A DNA stretch of 64,000 nt, from NCBI GenBank assembly GCA_905479995.1, contig CAJQON010000030.1, positions 1 to 64,000 on the forward strand, in the 5' to 3' direction. The notes under the pieces were generated by a model. The model was not told where the DNA came from and did not search any database. It saw only the letters and a program-made list of their open reading frames with translations. The stretch comes from an uncultured Flavobacteriales bacterium. Its GTDB lineage: Bacteria > Bacteroidota > Bacteroidia > Flavobacteriales_E > Vicingaceae. Position numbers and translations under genes: made by a program. Below are positions 36,001 to 44,862 of this stretch, piece after piece (the stretch's first letter is position 1; every line of letters starts with the position of its first letter).

Positions 36001-36948
36001 TGAGACCGCAATAACATCATTTAGCATGGTGGTTAAATCAATCCTTTCGTGAGCAGCCATTTGAGGAATTAAACTCTCCTTAGACATCCCAGGAACTGTA
36101 TTAATTTCAATTAAATAAGGTGCATCATTTTGAATAATATAATCTGCTCTACAAATTCCTGTTAAATCTAAAATTTCGTAAATCCGCTTTGTTTCAGCTT
36201 TAATTTTCTGCTCCATACTCCTCTCTAGATCTGCAGGTGTTATTTCTTCAGACTCGCCTTTATACTTGGCTTCAAAATCAAAGAAATCGTTAGTGGTAAC
36301 AATCTCAGTAATGGGTAAAACAACAATTCCATTGCTGCCCTTGTAAATTCCATTGGTCACTTCCCTTCCTTCCATAAACGACTCTATTATCGCTTGAGTT
36401 CCATGCTTTAATGCCAATTGTATAGCAGTTCTCAATTCACTTTCTTCCTTCACTTTAGTTACACCAAAACTACTTCCTCCATCACATGGTTTTACAAAAC
36501 AAGGCAAACCAACTTTTGCAATTATTTCACTTAAATCAAACACCTCTTCTTTTCTTATCAAAACTGCCTCTGCAACTTTAACGTCAAAACTTTTAAGGTA
36601 TTGGTTGCAAACAAATTTGTTAAATGTAAGTGCCGCAGCCAAATGACTACAAGTAGAATATGGTAAGCTCAACATGTCAAAATAGGCTTGTAGCTTTCCA
36701 TCTTCACCAGGTGTACCATGAATTACAATAAAAGCATAATCAAACTTTACACCATTACATGAAAAATCACTACGATCAACAACCTGCTTTTCATCTCCAA
36801 CAAACGCAAACCAGCCTTCATCATCAATTCTAACTTTAATTGGATTAAACTTAGTTCGATCAATGTTGCTAAAAACCATTTCAGCACTTAATAAAGAAAT
36901 AACTTTCTCGTGACTATAACCTCCTTCAATAATGGCAATGTTTTTCAT
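35995..36948 (-). CDS. ddl: D-alanine--D-alanine ligase
   Basis: ATP-grasp ligase making the D-Ala-D-Ala dipeptide for peptidoglycan. 317 residues. IIEGGYSHEK begins the N-terminal domain, IHGTPGEDGKLQAYFD contains the substrate loop, LPCFVKPCDGGSSFGV binds ATP, and YLIEINTVPGMSKESLIPQ holds the Mg ligands. The signature GTPGEDG is the Bacteroidota form of HGxxGEDG. Its TAG overlaps that of rdgB as CTATAG. Confidence 0.95.
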   Translation of the reverse strand: MKNIAIIEGGYSHEKVISLLSAEMVFSNIDRTKFNPIKVRIDDEGWFAFVGDEKQVVDRSDFSCNGVKFDYAFIVIHGTPGEDGKLQAYFDMLSLPYSTCSHLAAALTFNKFVCNQYLKSFDVKVAEAVLIRKEEVFDLSEIIAKVGLPCFVKPCDGGSSFGVTKVKEESELRTAIQLALKHGTQAIIESFMEGREVTNGIYKGSNGIVVLPITEIVTTNDFFDFEAKYKGESEEITPADLERSMEQKIKAETKRIYEILDLTGICRADYIIQNDAPYLIEINTVPGMSKESLIPQMAAHERIDLTTMLNDVIAVSL

Positions 36949-37095
36949 AATACCTCTGCTTATTTCTCCAAATTTATTTCATCTTTATCAAATACTTACT
37001 CTTTCATAAAATAAATATTCATATTTCATTGTTAACTAAATCTATAAAAGTTTAAGTTCATTGAGCGAATGATTTTTACTTTTGAGACTAAGCTA

Positions 37096-38190
37096 ATGTC
37101 AAAAAAAAGAATAATAGTATCGGTTACCAACGACTTAACCACAGATCAACGTGTGGCAAAAATCTGCAACAGCCTTACTGACCTCAATTTGGAAGTAATA
37201 TTGGTAGGCAGAATACTAAAAAAGAGCATTCAAATTAACCGAAATTACTCCACCAAAAGGTTTAAACTTTGGTTTAACAAAGGCCCTTTATTTTACGCCA
37301 ATTACAACATTCGCTTATTTTTCTTCTTACTCTTTACTAAAACCGATTTTTTATGGAGCAATGATTTAGACACACTTTTGGCCAATCACATTATTTCTAA
37401 ATGGAAAAGCAAAAAACTCATTTTTGACAGCCACGAGTACTTTACCGAAGTACCTGAGTTGATAGATCGTCCAAAAGTTCAAAAAATTTGGAAACGTTTA
37501 GAACGAAAAATATTACCCCAACTCCAACACACTCTAACTGTTAGTCCTTCTATTGCAGAACTTTACAAGAAAGAGTATTGCATTGATGTAAAATTATTAA
37601 GAAACGTTCCTTACTTATCTAAACCTTCTGTAGAAGTAGAAAACATTAAAATTGAAGGATCAAAAATATTAATTTATCAAGGTGCTATAAATGTAAATAG
37701 AGGAATTGAGTTTATGGTGAAAGCCATGAAACATATTGACAATTCATTTTTATACATTGCTGGTTATGGCGACATTTCAACTCAAATTAGCCAATTAATT
37801 CAAGCTGAAGGCTTGACTCAAAAAGTAAAAATGTTGGGAGAAATTCCTCAAGAAAAACTGCATGGGTATACCATTCAAGCTGATTTAGGATTGAGCTTGG
37901 AAGAAGACAAGGGATTAAATTATCGTTTTGCTTTACCCAACAAACTTTTTAACTACATTCAATCTGGCGTTCCAGTTTTAGCCTCCTACTTACCAGAAAT
38001 GAGTAATCTTGTTAAACAATATCAATTTGGCTTATGTATAGAAAAGCATGATGTTCAACACATTGCCAACTGTATAAATTTAATGTTAGCTGACGAAGAA
38101 AAAATGAAGATTTGGAAATTAAATGCACTAAAAGCTGCCCAAGAATTAAATTGGGAAAATGAACACCATGTAATTGCAGATTTATTTTGA
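37096..38190 (+). CDS. Glycosyltransferase, GT4 family
   Basis: About 364 residues. SKKRIIVSVTNDLTTDQRV is the usual start of this Bacteroidota group; the frame can be opened at ATG 37069 with nine more residues. KLIFDSHEYFTEVPEL and KILIYQGAINVNRGIEFM mark the two Rossmann halves, with ALPNKLFNYIQSGVPVL in the donor site. It resembles the gene at 30072. It is first of a three-gene plus-strand operon: its TGA overlaps the next TTG start, and a UDG-like gene follows. Confidence 0.87.
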   Translation: MSKKRIIVSVTNDLTTDQRVAKICNSLTDLNLEVILVGRILKKSIQINRNYSTKRFKLWFNKGPLFYANYNIRLFFFLLFTKTDFLWSNDLDTLLANHIISKWKSKKLIFDSHEYFTEVPELIDRPKVQKIWKRLERKILPQLQHTLTVSPSIAELYKKEYCIDVKLLRNVPYLSKPSVEVENIKIEGSKILIYQGAINVNRGIEFMVKAMKHIDNSFLYIAGYGDISTQISQLIQAEGLTQKVKMLGEIPQEKLHGYTIQADLGLSLEEDKGLNYRFALPNKLFNYIQSGVPVLASYLPEMSNLVKQYQFGLCIEKHDVQHIANCINLMLADEEKMKIWKLNALKAAQELNWENEHHVIADLF

Positions 38191-39305
38191 AAACCATTAA
38201 CATCATATCATTTGACGTTCCTTTTCCTGCAAATTATGGCGGAGTTATAGACGTTTTTTACAAGCTAAAATACTTTCACAGTAAAGGCATAAAAATACAT
38301 TTGCATTGTTTTGAATATGGCAGAGGTGAACAAAACGAACTCAACAAATATTGTGAGTCGGTCAACTACTACAAACGAAAAACAGGTGCTTCTTCACAAT
38401 TATCTTCAACACCATATATTGTTAAATCTAGAACATCCAAACGACTTAAAACAAACCTTTTAAAAAACAACTACCCCATCCTTTTTGAAGGTTTACACAC
38501 CTGCTATTTATTAGACGACAAATCATTTGAAAACCGAATAAAAATTTTTAGAGAAAGTAATATAGAGCACGATTACTACCACCATTTAGCCAAAGCCGAA
38601 AAAAACATTCTTAAAAAACAGTATTATAAATCGGAAGCAAAAAAACTAGAGCGTTTTGAATCAATCATTCAACATGCTAACTTTTCTTTTGTGGTATCAC
38701 TAACTGACCTCAGCTATTTTGAAAAAAAATATCCGAAAAGCAAGTTCGAATTCGTACCTAGTTTCCATTCTGGTGATGCAGTAAAACCTAAAAGTGGTCT
38801 AGGTGAATATGTCTTATATCATGGGAATTTAAGTGTAGCTGAGAACAAAAATGCAGCTACCTACATGATTAAAAATATTTTTAACAACACTTCAACTCCG
38901 TTAATTATAGCAGGCTTAAACCCTCCAAACGAACTAGTACAACTTATAAGTAAACATGACAATGTGCAGCTTATCAAAAATCCAGATGATGCCGAAATGG
39001 AAAAATTAATAACCAACGCTCAAATTAATTTCCTTTATACCGATCAAGCAACTGGATTAAAACTAAAACTGCTCAATGTATTGTATAACGGAAGGCATTG
39101 TATTGTCAACTCTAAAATGGTAGAAGGGACTTCACTTAAAGACATTTGCTTGATAGAAGACGATATTACTAAACTCAAAAACTTAATAAAAGATCGTTTT
39201 ACAAGAGAAGTCTCAGCTGAAACAATAGAAAATCGAAAAATTAAATTGTCTCAAGAATATTCTAACGAAGTTAGCTTTAGTCGCATCATGAAACCCCTTA
39301 ATTAA
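38187..39305 (+). CDS. Glycosyltransferase-like protein
   Basis: 372 residues. INIISFDVPFPANYGGVIDV is a GT4/GT1-like N terminus; FVVSLTDLSYFEKKYP and YVLYHGNLSVAENKNAA mark the interdomain and donor regions. The start codon is TTG, overlapping the upstream TGA in a TTGA junction (38187-38190); no ATG lies near. Found next to a GT and a UDG-like gene in what seems a conserved Flavobacteriia arrangement, although why a repair gene is here is unclear. Specificity not known. Confidence 0.83.
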   Translation: MKTINIISFDVPFPANYGGVIDVFYKLKYFHSKGIKIHLHCFEYGRGEQNELNKYCESVNYYKRKTGASSQLSSTPYIVKSRTSKRLKTNLLKNNYPILFEGLHTCYLLDDKSFENRIKIFRESNIEHDYYHHLAKAEKNILKKQYYKSEAKKLERFESIIQHANFSFVVSLTDLSYFEKKYPKSKFEFVPSFHSGDAVKPKSGLGEYVLYHGNLSVAENKNAATYMIKNIFNNTSTPLIIAGLNPPNELVQLISKHDNVQLIKNPDDAEMEKLITNAQINFLYTDQATGLKLKLLNVLYNGRHCIVNSKMVEGTSLKDICLIEDDITKLKNLIKDRFTREVSAETIENRKIKLSQEYSNEVSFSRIMKPLN

Positions 39306-39306
39306 A

Positions 39307-39876
39307 ATGAAGTCGCTCATTAATGAAATAGAGAAATGTAAAATTTGTGAGCCACAATTACTATTAGGTGCTCGACCAGTTTTAGCTGCACATCCCAAAA
39401 GCAAAATTGCAATAATTGGACAGGCTCCCGGTACGAAAGTTCACAACAGCGGAATTCCTTGGGATGATGAAAGTGGCGAAAACCTTAGACGTTGGATGAG
39501 TATTGACAATGAAACTTTTTACGATCCAGAACAAATAGCTATAATTCCTATGGGGTTTTGCTATCCTGGAAAAGGCAAAAGTGGTGATTTACCTCCACGC
39601 AAAGAATGTGCTCCTCTATGGCATGAGTTGCTTTTTGAACAGCTTAAAGAATTAGAGTTAGTTTTATTAATTGGAAAGTATGCTCAAGATTACTACTTAA
39701 AAGAACAAGCTCAAAAAACCTTAACAGAAACAGTTAAAAACTTCAAAACCTATCTTCCCAATCACTTTGTATTACCACATCCATCACCAAGAAACAACAT
39801 TTGGCAAGCCAAAAATGAATGGTTCGGAAAAGAGGTGTTACCAGAACTGCAGGCAAAGGTAAAGGCTATTTTATAA
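39307..39876 (+). CDS. Uracil-DNA glycosylase family protein
   Basis: 189 residues with the UDG fold. Motif A is IIGQAPGTKVHNSGIPWDD and motif B is LPHPSPRNNIW near residue 155; ECAPLW occurs near 100. It lacks the four-Cys Fe-S cluster of family 4 (only CKICEPQ at the N terminus). The catalytic polar residue position is not clear, so activity on uracil cannot be claimed. Its TAA shares the palindrome TTATAA with the convergent anti-sigma stop. It starts 1 bp after the upstream glycosyltransferase. Confidence 0.85.
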   Translation: MKSLINEIEKCKICEPQLLLGARPVLAAHPKSKIAIIGQAPGTKVHNSGIPWDDESGENLRRWMSIDNETFYDPEQIAIIPMGFCYPGKGKSGDLPPRKECAPLWHELLFEQLKELELVLLIGKYAQDYYLKEQAQKTLTETVKNFKTYLPNHFVLPHPSPRNNIWQAKNEWFGKEVLPELQAKVKAIL

Positions 39877-41295
39877 GACCTTCAATTTTTCTTCAGCTTT
39901 AGTTTTATAAAAACCATTTGTTACTACAATTTGTTGCAATACAACTTTTGCTTTTGCAATTTCTTTCAATTCAATTAAAGTTAAAGCTTTAAACCAATTT
40001 GCCTCCTCATTAAATTCAGCCTCTTCATTCACCAATACTTTATCCAACTCAACAAGAGCGTTGCTATATTGATACAAATAATAATGACTCATCCCTCCAT
40101 AAAACTGCCCATTAACTTCAGTTGGATGCTCTTTTAAAATTATACTAAACTGCTCTAAAGCCATGGTATAATTTTTTGCTTTATAAAATCCAATTGCCTT
40201 TTCTAAAGTTGCTTTATAAGTAATCTCAACAAGTAACTCAGACCTCTCCTTGTCTGCCATATTTTTTTCTTCTTCTGAAGCAAAATCAGCAGAAATTGAT
40301 TTCGTTTCCACAACCTGATTTAAATCATACTCCTTTTGATACTCTTCAGTATAATCAATCACTTTATGATCATTTAACACCACTATTTTATCGTTCCTCT
40401 CTTTTAGCGCAGACACAGATTCTCTCTCCAGGGAAGGAGATTGCATAAACCCTTTAGCCTTCTCCTTTTTTTGTCGATTATCATTAAATCTTCTATCCTC
40501 TTCCTTTCTTTCTGCCTTTTTGATCTTATAGCTATCTTTGTTTTTCAGCAATCCATCTACATCCCGATCATTCTTTGCATGATTAGTTGCAGCAGCATTT
40601 CCAGCTATACTCAAACTAGGCGAATTAGCTACTACTTCTTCTTTTAACTTTTCTTCATTGGGTTCATCTGCAATAAGTACAGGAATTTCATCCTCTAAAA
40701 CTTCCTCTACCTCTGCATCCTCCATTTCTACTAAATCAAACGATTGTACATTCGGTTCTTGAGTAAGACCATTATTTTGCAACATTACACTGGCAACCTC
40801 ATCAATACTAATTTCAAAAGGTAGTGCGATCTCTTCTTTTTCCTCAATCTCTTCTTTAATATCAGTTTCACTTTCATCTATATTCATATTCGCCTTTGTC
40901 AAAACTTCTTCCATTGATTCTGTTGTGCTTTCTTCATTCAAAATAGCAACATCAACTTCATTGGTTATGACATCATCAAAAACATTAAACGTAAAATAAC
41001 TGCCAAAAACAACAACTAACAATGAAGCTGCTACCATTAAATTTCGCATAATGGGTCTTTTCGCTCCTAATTTATTTACGCGCTGATCTATTTGATTATC
41101 AATGGCAAAAAGCATAGAAGAATTTTGAGCATATCTCATCCCAGCCAACGCATCGGTACACAATTCGCAGTCGAGCATATGCTTTTCAACCTCATACAAT
41201 TCTTTGGTAGAAAGTTGTTTATTGATATACCTGAGCATAGATTCCTTCGAGATGCAAGTCGTGTTTGAAAATATGTGGTTATTTAATTCTTTCAT
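39871..41295 (-). CDS. Transmembrane anti-sigma factor with zinc-binding N terminus and TPR C terminus
   Basis: 474 residues. The cytoplasmic N-terminal ~75 residues carry the ZAS motif HMLDCELC (His39, Cys43, Cys46), which binds ECF sigma factors. One transmembrane helix lies near 84-106 (NLMVAASLLVVVFGSYFTF). The periplasmic part is long, acidic and disordered (many Glu, about 110-340), and residues about 360-470 form TPR-like helices (AIGFYKAKNYTMALEQFSII, YLYQYSNALVELDKVL). It is co-transcribed with the sigma gene 11 bp upstream. TPRs may sense a partner in the periplasm. Similar proteins often carry a zinc-finger and only a short tail, so the long tail is notable. Confidence 0.85.
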   Translation of the reverse strand: MKELNNHIFSNTTCISKESMLRYINKQLSTKELYEVEKHMLDCELCTDALAGMRYAQNSSMLFAIDNQIDQRVNKLGAKRPIMRNLMVAASLLVVVFGSYFTFNVFDDVITNEVDVAILNEESTTESMEEVLTKANMNIDESETDIKEEIEEKEEIALPFEISIDEVASVMLQNNGLTQEPNVQSFDLVEMEDAEVEEVLEDEIPVLIADEPNEEKLKEEVVANSPSLSIAGNAAATNHAKNDRDVDGLLKNKDSYKIKKAERKEEDRRFNDNRQKKEKAKGFMQSPSLERESVSALKERNDKIVVLNDHKVIDYTEEYQKEYDLNQVVETKSISADFASEEEKNMADKERSELLVEITYKATLEKAIGFYKAKNYTMALEQFSIILKEHPTEVNGQFYGGMSHYYLYQYSNALVELDKVLVNEEAEFNEEANWFKALTLIELKEIAKAKVVLQQIVVTNGFYKTKAEEKLKVL

Positions 41296-41306
41296 TTTAA
41301 TTTCTT

Positions 41307-41885
41307 TTAGGCCGACATTATGTTAGCCAAATTTCTTTTTCCATTTTGTATATAACTTTTTACTTTTTTAATTTCATAGCCGGTAATATCAGCTACCTCG
41401 CTGTAACATTTTTCTTCTAAAAAAAACAATTCAATGCATACTCGTTGCTCCTCTTTTAAATGTGTTAACGCCTCTTCCAACTTGGTCAACTTCACCTCAT
41501 TTTCTTCCTTCTCATGCACAGCAAATGGAGCTGCAAAAGTTTCTTCGTGCTCATAAGTTGCTTCGTACTCATTCACCCTCTTCTGCTTTGTTTGCTGCCT
41601 TCTTAAAAACATTAAACAATGGTTTCGCGCTACACTATGTAACCATGATTTAAAATTAGCGATATCGTGTTTTTTAAGGTCCTCTAGTAAATTTTCAAAA
41701 ATCTGTAAAACAGCATCCTTACTCTCTTCCTCATTTTTTAAATACTTTAAGCAAACTCCATAAACCAGGTGAGAGTATCTTTTATATAACTCTCCCACCA
41801 ATGTGTTATCGCCTTTCCTTTTGTACTCAGCGATTAACTCATTGTCGGTTAATGGTTGTATGTTTTTAGATTTAAAAATTCTCAT
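41307..41885 (-). CDS. ECF RNA polymerase sigma factor
   Basis: 192 residues. Region 2 (LIAEYKRKGDNTLVGELYKR, YGVCLKYLKNEEESKDAVLQ and SWLHSVARNHCLMFLRR) and region 4 (LEEALTHLKEEQRVCIELFF, YSEVADITGYEIKKVKSYIQ) are clear. A charged linker lies between. Likely kept inactive by the anti-sigma encoded directly downstream, and it starts 10 bp after the stop of the plug-domain gene, so all three form one operon. Target promoters unknown. Confidence 0.94.
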   Translation of the reverse strand: MRIFKSKNIQPLTDNELIAEYKRKGDNTLVGELYKRYSHLVYGVCLKYLKNEEESKDAVLQIFENLLEDLKKHDIANFKSWLHSVARNHCLMFLRRQQTKQKRVNEYEATYEHEETFAAPFAVHEKEENEVKLTKLEEALTHLKEEQRVCIELFFLEEKCYSEVADITGYEIKKVKSYIQNGKRNLANIMSA

Positions 41886-41895
41886 TAAAAATAGC

Positions 41896-42597
41896 CTAGT
41901 ATTCTTGTGCTAAATCGAAATAACTTTTGGTTTCTACAATAATTACCCCTCCAGTTATGTCTCCATAACGAGCTGGAACTCCACCAGTATAAACCTTCAA
42001 ACTCCCAATTGCCTGACCAGGAATCCCAATATTACCAGTCATTGATTTCATCCCATCAGTAATAAATTGAGTAGATTGTGGCCTACTCCCTCTTATGTAA
42101 ACATCCTTTCCATTTGGTGCTAAAACAACACCAGGAAGTGAAGTGGCAATAGCAATAGGATTATTTCTATTTACATTCCTCTTCAGTTCCTTTGTAGTTA
42201 AAATTTGAACATGCGGCTCATCTTTTGAGATTAAAGGAGTTCTATACGTAATCATTTGGTATGTTTCCAATTGCTCAGCTGTTGCTTCCATTTCAAAATT
42301 TACATAGGTGATTTTATCCGAAAGCACGTCAACATTTTGAACCTTTACAGGCGCATAACCTGCATATTTTGCCATTACTGCATATTTTCCAGAATTCAAC
42401 GCATTTATAGTGAACTTACCATCAAAATCCGCAGCATCACCCATTAAATTTTCTCCTACTTCAATGTATACCGAAACATTCCAAATGGGCTCTCCAGTAG
42501 CTTTATCTTTTACAATTCCTTTTATTTCACCTGTTTGAGCAGCAACATTTGTTAATACAAATAAAATTGCAGCTAGTGTTGTAGTTAGTTTTTTCAT
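41896..42597 (-). CDS. Carboxypeptidase-regulatory plus TonB-plug protein lacking a beta-barrel
   Basis: 233 residues. Signal peptide 1-20 (TTTLAAILFVLTNVAAQ), a CarboxypepD_reg-like domain (about 24-110, GIVKDKATGEPIWNVSVYIE), then a TonB receptor plug-like domain (about 135-230, VYIRGSRPQSTQFITDGMKS and VYTGGVPARYGDITGGVIIV). SusC-type receptors have the same order followed by a ~700-residue barrel; here a normal stop follows and no barrel remnants are seen. It is first gene of the sigma operon. It may be a periplasmic signalling or adaptor protein, but the function is unproven. Confidence 0.85.
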   Translation of the reverse strand: MKKLTTTLAAILFVLTNVAAQTGEIKGIVKDKATGEPIWNVSVYIEVGENLMGDAADFDGKFTINALNSGKYAVMAKYAGYAPVKVQNVDVLSDKITYVNFEMEATAEQLETYQMITYRTPLISKDEPHVQILTTKELKRNVNRNNPIAIATSLPGVVLAPNGKDVYIRGSRPQSTQFITDGMKSMTGNIGIPGQAIGSLKVYTGGVPARYGDITGGVIIVETKSYFDLAQEY

Positions 42598-42757
42598 TTT
42601 TTCTAAAGTTTTAAATTAAACAAATAATTAGCAATCGACATGTCATTAATTAAGAATATTCGCTTATTAGATGCAAGTGCACCTCAAATTCCATAAAAAT
42701 TTATGCTCTTTTTTTATTTATCCAAATAAATAACCGTTTATCATATTCTATTACGGA

Positions 42758-42787
42758 TTTGATTATTTTATTTTTACTTTAGTTTCG
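42758..42787 (+). promoter_or_regulatory. Possible promoter of the M13 peptidase gene
   Basis: TTTG at 42758-42761 and TAGTTTCG at 42780-42787 (one mismatch to TAnnTTTG), 18 bp apart, about 22 bp before ATG 42810. Confidence 0.3.
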
Positions 42788-42809
42788 TAAACAACCTAAC
42801 CATCATAAA

Positions 42810-44861
42810 ATGAACGCATTTAATAAAACAATAATCGGATTAACAGCCATTACCATTACTTTAGCATGTGGTAGTTCAACCGAAAAACCAACAGAAAAAG
42901 AAACGGATAAAACACCAGCATTTAATCTTTCGCAAATTGATTCAACGATGAGTCCTTGTGAGGATTTTGAACAATATGCAGTAGGAAATTGGTTAAAAGA
43001 CAATCCTGTTCCAGAATCGGAAAGTAGATGGGGAAGTTTTAACATTGTGCACGATGCCAATGAAATTAAGTTAAAAGCAATAATTGAGGATGCAACAAAA
43101 GCAAACGCTAAAAAAGGTACTCCTATACAGCAGGTTGGAGATTTTTATTCTTCTGCCTTAGACTCTACTACTATTAATGAGCTAGGCATCACACCCTTAA
43201 AACCTTTATTGGCAAAAATTGATGCAGTAACTGACATTCAAAGTTTAGTAGAAACAATGACAGAACTAAACAGAAACGGTTCAGGTTCTATTTTTAGCTA
43301 TGGTGTTGGAATTGATTCTAAAAACAGTTCACAATACATCACTTACATTTCTCAAGGTGGATTTGGTTTACCAGATAAGTCATATTACACACCAAAAGAT
43401 GAAAGAGGAGAGAATATATTAGTAGAATACACAAAGCACATTACTGCCTTATTTGCTCTTGCTGGTGATGAAGAAGCTATTGCTAAAGAAAAAGCTAATG
43501 CTGTAGTTGCTCTTGAAACCGACTTGGCTGCAAACTCTATGAGTAGAGTAGAAAGCAGAGATCCTTTAAAAACATACAACAAAATGACTGTTGATGAATT
43601 GCAAGCTTTAAATCCATCTATTGATTGGAATGCTTTATTTAAAAAAGCAGGGTTAAATAATATTGAGAACTTAGTGGTAAGACACACTAACTACATTTCG
43701 AAATTAAGTAAGGTATTTAAAACCCACGAAATTGAAAACTGGAAAACGTACATGAAATGGCATTTAATAAACGACATGGCTAGCAACTTAAGCCATGACT
43801 TTGAAAGTCAAAGATTCTCTTTTTATTCAACTACCCTTAGAGGAATTAGTGAAATGAAACCAAGATGGAAAAGAGCATTATCTAAATCTAACGGAAATGT
43901 TGGTGAGCAAATAGGAAAATTATTTGTAGAAAAACATTTCCCTGAAGAATCGAAACAAAAGGTAATGGACTTAATTGGAAACATTAATACTGTTTTTAAA
44001 GAAAGAGTTGAAAAATTAGAATGGATGGGAGATGCCACTAAAGCTAAAGCACTAGACAAACTTAGTAAGTTTACCTACAAAATTGGTTATCCAGACAATT
44101 GGAAAGACTTCAGCTCTATTGAAATTTCGAACAATACTTTAGCACAAAATGTAATGAACGTAAACAATTTTGGCTACACTGAAAATGTAGAGAAGCTAGG
44201 TCAGCCAATCGACAAAGGAGAATGGGGAATGAATCCACAAACCATAAACGCTTACTACAATCCAAGAATGAATGAGATTGTATTCCCAGCAGCAATTTTG
44301 CAACCTCCCTTCTTTAATCCTGAAGCTGACGATGCTATGAACTATGGCGGTATTGGTGGAGTTATTGGACATGAATTTTCGCATGGATTTGATGACCAAG
44401 GATGTAAATCTGATGGCGATGGTAACCTCAACAACTGGTGGGAAACACAAGATTCTATCAATTTTGCTGAAAGAACTGCTAAACTAGTTAACCAATTTGA
44501 TGCGTATGAAGTAGCAGAAGGTAACCACGTTGATGGAAAATTAACCTTAGGTGAAAACATAGCTGACATTGCTGGTATTACACTATCTTATTATGCTTTA
44601 GAAAAAGCGATGGCAGGAAAAGAAGATCCAATGATTGATGGTTACAATTACAAACAACGTTTCTTTTTAAGTTGGGCACAAGTATGGCACTCTAATTCAA
44701 AAGATGCTGCAATTATTAATCAGGTTAAAACCGACAACCATTCTCCTACTCGTTTTAGAACGATAGGTCCATTAACCAATATGGTTGAATTCCATTCAGT
44801 ATTTGGATGTGAAGAAGGTAAAATGATTGCTCCAGACAGCTTAAGGGTTACGATTTGGTAG
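42810..44861 (+). CDS. M13 family zinc metallopeptidase, lipoprotein (PepO/neprilysin-like)
   Basis: 683 residues. The N terminus is a lipoprotein signal ending in the lipobox LACG (residues about 18-21), so the protein is probably anchored to a membrane and faces the periplasm or outside. The M13 N-terminal domain begins MSPCEDFEQYAVGNW; the catalytic HExxH is in VIGHEFSHGFDDQG (about residue 520) and the third ligand Glu in GENIADIAGI (about 580). C-terminal FHSVFGCEEGKM is typical. It hydrolyses oligopeptides. A one-base gap separates it from the AlkC-like gene. Confidence 0.95.
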   Translation: MNAFNKTIIGLTAITITLACGSSTEKPTEKETDKTPAFNLSQIDSTMSPCEDFEQYAVGNWLKDNPVPESESRWGSFNIVHDANEIKLKAIIEDATKANAKKGTPIQQVGDFYSSALDSTTINELGITPLKPLLAKIDAVTDIQSLVETMTELNRNGSGSIFSYGVGIDSKNSSQYITYISQGGFGLPDKSYYTPKDERGENILVEYTKHITALFALAGDEEAIAKEKANAVVALETDLAANSMSRVESRDPLKTYNKMTVDELQALNPSIDWNALFKKAGLNNIENLVVRHTNYISKLSKVFKTHEIENWKTYMKWHLINDMASNLSHDFESQRFSFYSTTLRGISEMKPRWKRALSKSNGNVGEQIGKLFVEKHFPEESKQKVMDLIGNINTVFKERVEKLEWMGDATKAKALDKLSKFTYKIGYPDNWKDFSSIEISNNTLAQNVMNVNNFGYTENVEKLGQPIDKGEWGMNPQTINAYYNPRMNEIVFPAAILQPPFFNPEADDAMNYGGIGGVIGHEFSHGFDDQGCKSDGDGNLNNWWETQDSINFAERTAKLVNQFDAYEVAEGNHVDGKLTLGENIADIAGITLSYYALEKAMAGKEDPMIDGYNYKQRFFLSWAQVWHSNSKDAAIINQVKTDNHSPTRFRTIGPLTNMVEFHSVFGCEEGKMIAPDSLRVTIW

Positions 44862-44862
44862 T

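Noticed and set aside
41896-42597. Full TonB-dependent receptor truncated by the assembly
   Set aside because: The stop is in a normal operon context, with the sigma gene 10 bp later; no barrel sequence remains.
42810-43060. Minus-strand frame within the M13 gene start
   Set aside because: Shadow of the real lipoprotein gene, which has a lipobox and complete M13 motifs.
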